Assembly (NCBI GenBank): GCA_913049755.1
Contig: CAJWXO010000016.1
Span: 1-17,669 of the forward strand
Length of the DNA: 17,669 nucleotides
DNA from: an uncultured Cryomorphaceae bacterium
Lineage (GTDB): Bacteria; Bacteroidota; Bacteroidia; Flavobacteriales; Schleiferiaceae
Direction: 5' to 3'
This document shows, one piece after another, positions 14,826 to 17,669 of the stretch. The position numbers and the translations under genes were made by a program. The notes beneath the pieces were generated by a model. The model was not told where the DNA came from. It saw only the letters and a program-made list of their open reading frames with translations, and ran no database searches. Each line of letters opens with the position of its first letter. Position 1 is the first letter of the stretch.

Positions 14826-16904
14826 ATGAGGAATTTCATCACTATTTTATTTATAGCAATTATACCAATTATGCTCAGTGCGCAAGAGTCAAAAAATAAA
14901 ACTCTTAAAATGACTTCAGAGACTCTCTGGGAGCTGGGTCGTGTTAGTCTAGATCATGTTTCAAATGGCAAGGCTCTTTTTGGAGTTACCAATTATAATC
15001 TTAAGGAGAATAAGGGAAATCGTGAGCTATTCATAGCTGATTTAGAAAGTAACAAAACCACTCAACTTACTGATTCAAAAACTAGTAAATATTCTAGTTT
15101 TTTAGTAAGAGGAGGAAACAGTTACGTTTATATACAAAAAGGCCAATTATATATTTCAAAAGTTGATTCCGAAAATGCTGGAGAAGCAAAAAAATTAACA
15201 GCAATAAAAGGTGGCATTGATAATGCTAAAATTGTAGAACTAGATGATGGCCGAATTCTCTTAACCTTCTCAACAAGAGTAAAATTAGATGAAACTCCAT
15301 TAGAGAGACATCCTGACAAACCGATGGCAGAATATTCTATACATGATGATTTAATGTATCGCCATTGGGATAGATGGACAGACTACAGTTATAATCATAT
15401 TGCTTTTTCGATAATAGACTTAAATAATAAATCACCTAAAAAAAATTATACAGATATTATGGAAGGTGAAAGATTTCATTCTCCTATGCCACCTTTTGGT
15501 GGGTCGGAAAGTTTTGATGTAAGTGCAAATGGAAGGTATATTTTGTATGCTAGTAAAAAACTGATTGGGAAATATTTTACTACTCATACAAATTCAAAAA
15601 TATTTTTATACGATCGAGAAACTAAAAGAACTAGTACATTAAATGGTCTAGAAGGTTATGACAATAACCCTACATTTTCTCCTGATGGACAAAATATAGC
15701 ATTCACAGCGATGCCTGAAGATGGCTATGAAAGTGATATTAATCAACTATATGTTATTCCAACAGATCAATCTGGTGAAAAACGTATTATAACTCCCATA
15801 ATTCCAGCAGAATATATAAATAGTTACAAATGGATTGATAATAAAACTATCATTTATAATGAAACTACAGAGGCTACTCAACAAATTCGGCGGTTAGATT
15901 TAATTAAGGGCAAAAATGGACTTGCTGCAAGAAGGATTAAAGAACTTACTAATGGTGATTTCAATTATGGGAAATTTGGAGTAAGTGGTGAATTAATAAT
16001 ATCCGAGCGTCAAGATCACAATAATGCCACCGAGATTTTTAAAATCAATAGCAAAAAATATGTCACACCCACTCCATTAACAACAGTGAATAAAAGCATA
16101 TATGATTCAATTGAAATTGGCAATGTGGAAAAAAAATGGATAACTACAAGTGATGGTAAAAAAATGCTTACTTGGGTTTTCTTCCCTCCAAATTTTGATG
16201 TAGAAAAAAAATATCCAACCCTTCTATACTGCCAAGGCGGTCCTCAAGCTGCGATAAGTTCATTTTATAGCTTTCGCTGGAATTTCCAACTCATGGCAGC
16301 AAAAGGCTATATCGTAGTGGCACCCAATCGGCATGGTGTTCCAGGATTTGGAAAAGAATGGAATGAACAAATATCAAATGATTGGGGTGGACAAGCTATG
16401 CGTGATTACCTAACTGCCATAGACACTCTTGCACAAGAATCATATGTTGATGAAAATAAACTTGGAGCCATAGGTGCTAGCTATGGTGGGTATTCTGTAT
16501 ACATGCTAGCGGGTATTCATGAAAATAGATTCAAAGCTCTAATATCTCATTGTGGGCTATTCAATATGGAGAGCTGGTATCTTAGTACGGAAGAAATGTT
16601 TTTTGCAAATAAAGATGTCGGAGGGCCCTACTGGCAAGCTAGTGTCCCGAAAGCTTACACAGATTTTAACCCTAGAAATTTCGTTCAAAATTGGACTGCA
16701 CCGTTACTTGTTATTCATGGAGGAAAAGACTTTAGAGTACCGGTAAACCAAGGAATAGAAGCATATCAGGCTGCTCAATTGCGAGGCATTCCATCTAGGT
16801 TTTTACACTTTCAAAACGAAGGTCATTGGATTCTGAACCCGCAAAATGGCCTTGTTTGGCATAGTGAGTTTTTCTCTTGGCTCGATAAATGGTTAAAAGA
16901 TTAA
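14826..16904 (+). CDS. Secreted S9-family serine peptidase (prolyl oligopeptidase/DPP-like)
   Basis: A signal peptide (about residues 1-19, ending near MLSAQ) predicts export, so the enzyme probably trims peptides in the periplasm. Residues about 30-420 form a beta-propeller with repeats such as NNPTFSPDGQNIAFTAMP. The C-terminal alpha/beta hydrolase domain carries the triad: Ser552 in GASYGGY, Asp635 in HGGKDFRVP and His667 in NEGHWI. The 692-residue length and motifs fit the S9C acylaminoacyl-peptidase/DPP-type branch, where the propeller restricts access to short peptides. The ATG is 7 bp after the DUF4286 stop. Exact specificity cannot be read from the sequence. A second protease gene follows 48 bp downstream. 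Confidence 0.93.
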   Translation: MRNFITILFIAIIPIMLSAQESKNKTLKMTSETLWELGRVSLDHVSNGKALFGVTNYNLKENKGNRELFIADLESNKTTQLTDSKTSKYSSFLVRGGNSYVYIQKGQLYISKVDSENAGEAKKLTAIKGGIDNAKIVELDDGRILLTFSTRVKLDETPLERHPDKPMAEYSIHDDLMYRHWDRWTDYSYNHIAFSIIDLNNKSPKKNYTDIMEGERFHSPMPPFGGSESFDVSANGRYILYASKKLIGKYFTTHTNSKIFLYDRETKRTSTLNGLEGYDNNPTFSPDGQNIAFTAMPEDGYESDINQLYVIPTDQSGEKRIITPIIPAEYINSYKWIDNKTIIYNETTEATQQIRRLDLIKGKNGLAARRIKELTNGDFNYGKFGVSGELIISERQDHNNATEIFKINSKKYVTPTPLTTVNKSIYDSIEIGNVEKKWITTSDGKKMLTWVFFPPNFDVEKKYPTLLYCQGGPQAAISSFYSFRWNFQLMAAKGYIVVAPNRHGVPGFGKEWNEQISNDWGGQAMRDYLTAIDTLAQESYVDENKLGAIGASYGGYSVYMLAGIHENRFKALISHCGLFNMESWYLSTEEMFFANKDVGGPYWQASVPKAYTDFNPRNFVQNWTAPLLVIHGGKDFRVPVNQGIEAYQAAQLRGIPSRFLHFQNEGHWILNPQNGLVWHSEFFSWLDKWLKD

Positions 16905-16952
16905 ATCACCTAATATTAAGGGGCATTTTTGGCATCCTTGCAGTAATTATAC

Positions 16953-17669
16953 ATGAAGCAAATCCCCTTTAAAACTGGAATCCTAAAAAACGGTCTTCGA
17001 TGGATTCATCAAGAAGTAAGATCTCCTACCGGCCATATTGGACTAATAATTCAAGCAGGATCTAGAGATGAAAGTCCAGAGGAAGAAGGACTAGCACATT
17101 TTATTGAGCATCTTCTTTTTAAAGGGACAAAAAAGCGAAAAGCTTTCCATATCATTTCCAGAATAGAAGATGTAGGAGGAGAACTAAATGCATACACGGG
17201 GAAGGAAGAAACTACTTTATATGCCAGCTTTTTGCGTGAACACTATGAAAGATCGATGGAATTAATATTTGATATAGTTCAAAACGCAACCTTTCCTGAC
17301 AGAGAAATACCAAAAGAGAAGGAAGTTGTTCTTGATGAAATAGACTCCTATCGGGACAGCCCTTCTGAATTAATATTTGATGAATTTGATTCTCTACTAT
17401 ATCCTGATCATCCGCTAGGTAGAAATATTCTTGGTACTGAAAAATCAGTCCAAAGCTTTTCGAAAGAACAAGTAATAAAATTTGTTAAGCGAAATTATAC
17501 TCCAGAGAGAGCCGTATTATCATCTGTTGGAGGCATAAGTCACAGTGAATTCGAACGATTAGCAGATCGACACGCTTCAAATTGGAAAGGGGAAATGAAC
17601 ATTCATTCCAGAACAACTCCTCTAGTATTAAAAGGCGCAATAAAACATGTTAAAAAAGAAATACATCAA
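16953..17669 (+). CDS. M16-family zinc peptidase (insulinase-like), N-terminal part; runs off the right edge
   Basis: 239 codons are visible and open to the last base. The inverted zinc motif HFIEH is at residues 49-53 and the third ligand is probably Glu129 in KEVVLDEI, with the expected 76-residue spacing. GLAHFIEHLLFKGT and DVGGELNAYTGKEETTLYA match the M16B processing-peptidase type. There is no evident signal peptide, so the enzyme may be cytoplasmic, acting on peptides or misfolded proteins; bacterial M16B relatives are often near 410-440 residues. It starts 48 bp after the S9 peptidase gene with no terminator seen, so co-transcription is possible. Confidence 0.93.
   Translation, partial: MKQIPFKTGILKNGLRWIHQEVRSPTGHIGLIIQAGSRDESPEEEGLAHFIEHLLFKGTKKRKAFHIISRIEDVGGELNAYTGKEETTLYASFLREHYERSMELIFDIVQNATFPDREIPKEKEVVLDEIDSYRDSPSELIFDEFDSLLYPDHPLGRNILGTEKSVQSFSKEQVIKFVKRNYTPERAVLSSVGGISHSEFERLADRHASNWKGEMNIHSRTTPLVLKGAIKHVKKEIHQ

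Noticed and set aside
1..17669. Mobile elements, CRISPR arrays, tRNA or rRNA genes, defence or biosynthetic clusters
   Set aside because: Gaps between genes are all short (the longest is 115 bp) and none shows cloverleaf, repeat-array, transposase or integrase signs.

Overview
This is an AT-rich window with tightly packed genes, no mobile elements, no CRISPR and no RNA genes that I can see. Several signs point to Bacteroidota, most likely a free-living (perhaps marine) flavobacterium-like lineage. The mutY / (ssb) / gldE / gldD neighbourhood is that of the gliding-motility locus. There is a 29-residue AURKAIP1/COX24-type basic protein next to RNase G. Five promoters carry exact TAnnTTTG boxes, the Bacteroidota -7 consensus. 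Start codons lack recognisable Shine-Dalgarno sequences, and some starts appear to be TTG. The genus cannot be fixed from this sequence alone.

Layout. 1-871 (-) is the 5' part of prfB (release factor 2), divergent from a threonine aldolase gene (906-1934, +). That gene converges on and overlaps recX (1898-2383, -). 2447-4926 (-) reads as one operon: HU, a membrane-anchored TPR protein, the 29-residue basic ribosome-type protein, and RNase G, closed by a hairpin terminator before recX. Divergent from HU runs mutY (5011), a 60-codon ORF that looks like the tail of ssb, then gldE and gldD (to 8147). ctaA (8161-9252, -) converges on gldD. It is divergent from an EamA/DMT permease (9284-10153, +), with two mirrored -7 boxes forming a perfect 19-bp inverted repeat between them. 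Next come an acidic amino-acid-type sodium symporter (10243-11679), rplU-rpmA (11795-12616) with a terminator, serS with a coupled lipoprotein gene, a DUF4286 gene, a secreted S9 peptidase, and the start of an M16 metalloprotease at the right edge.

Most of the content is housekeeping: translation (prfB, bL21, bL27, serS, RNase G), DNA maintenance (HU, RecX, MutY), respiration (CtaA) and gliding/type IX secretion accessory proteins (GldE, GldD). No new multi-gene defence or biosynthetic system is visible.

The observations most worth following are these: the apparent ssb relic that keeps the last OB-fold strand and the DLPF tip; the mirrored, apparently leaderless divergent promoters; the unusually tailed bL21 with an 18-residue tandem repeat; a GldD without a lipobox; a heme A synthase with Asn where the first conserved His is expected; an RNase G without the Zn-link cysteines; and a prfB with no frameshift site.
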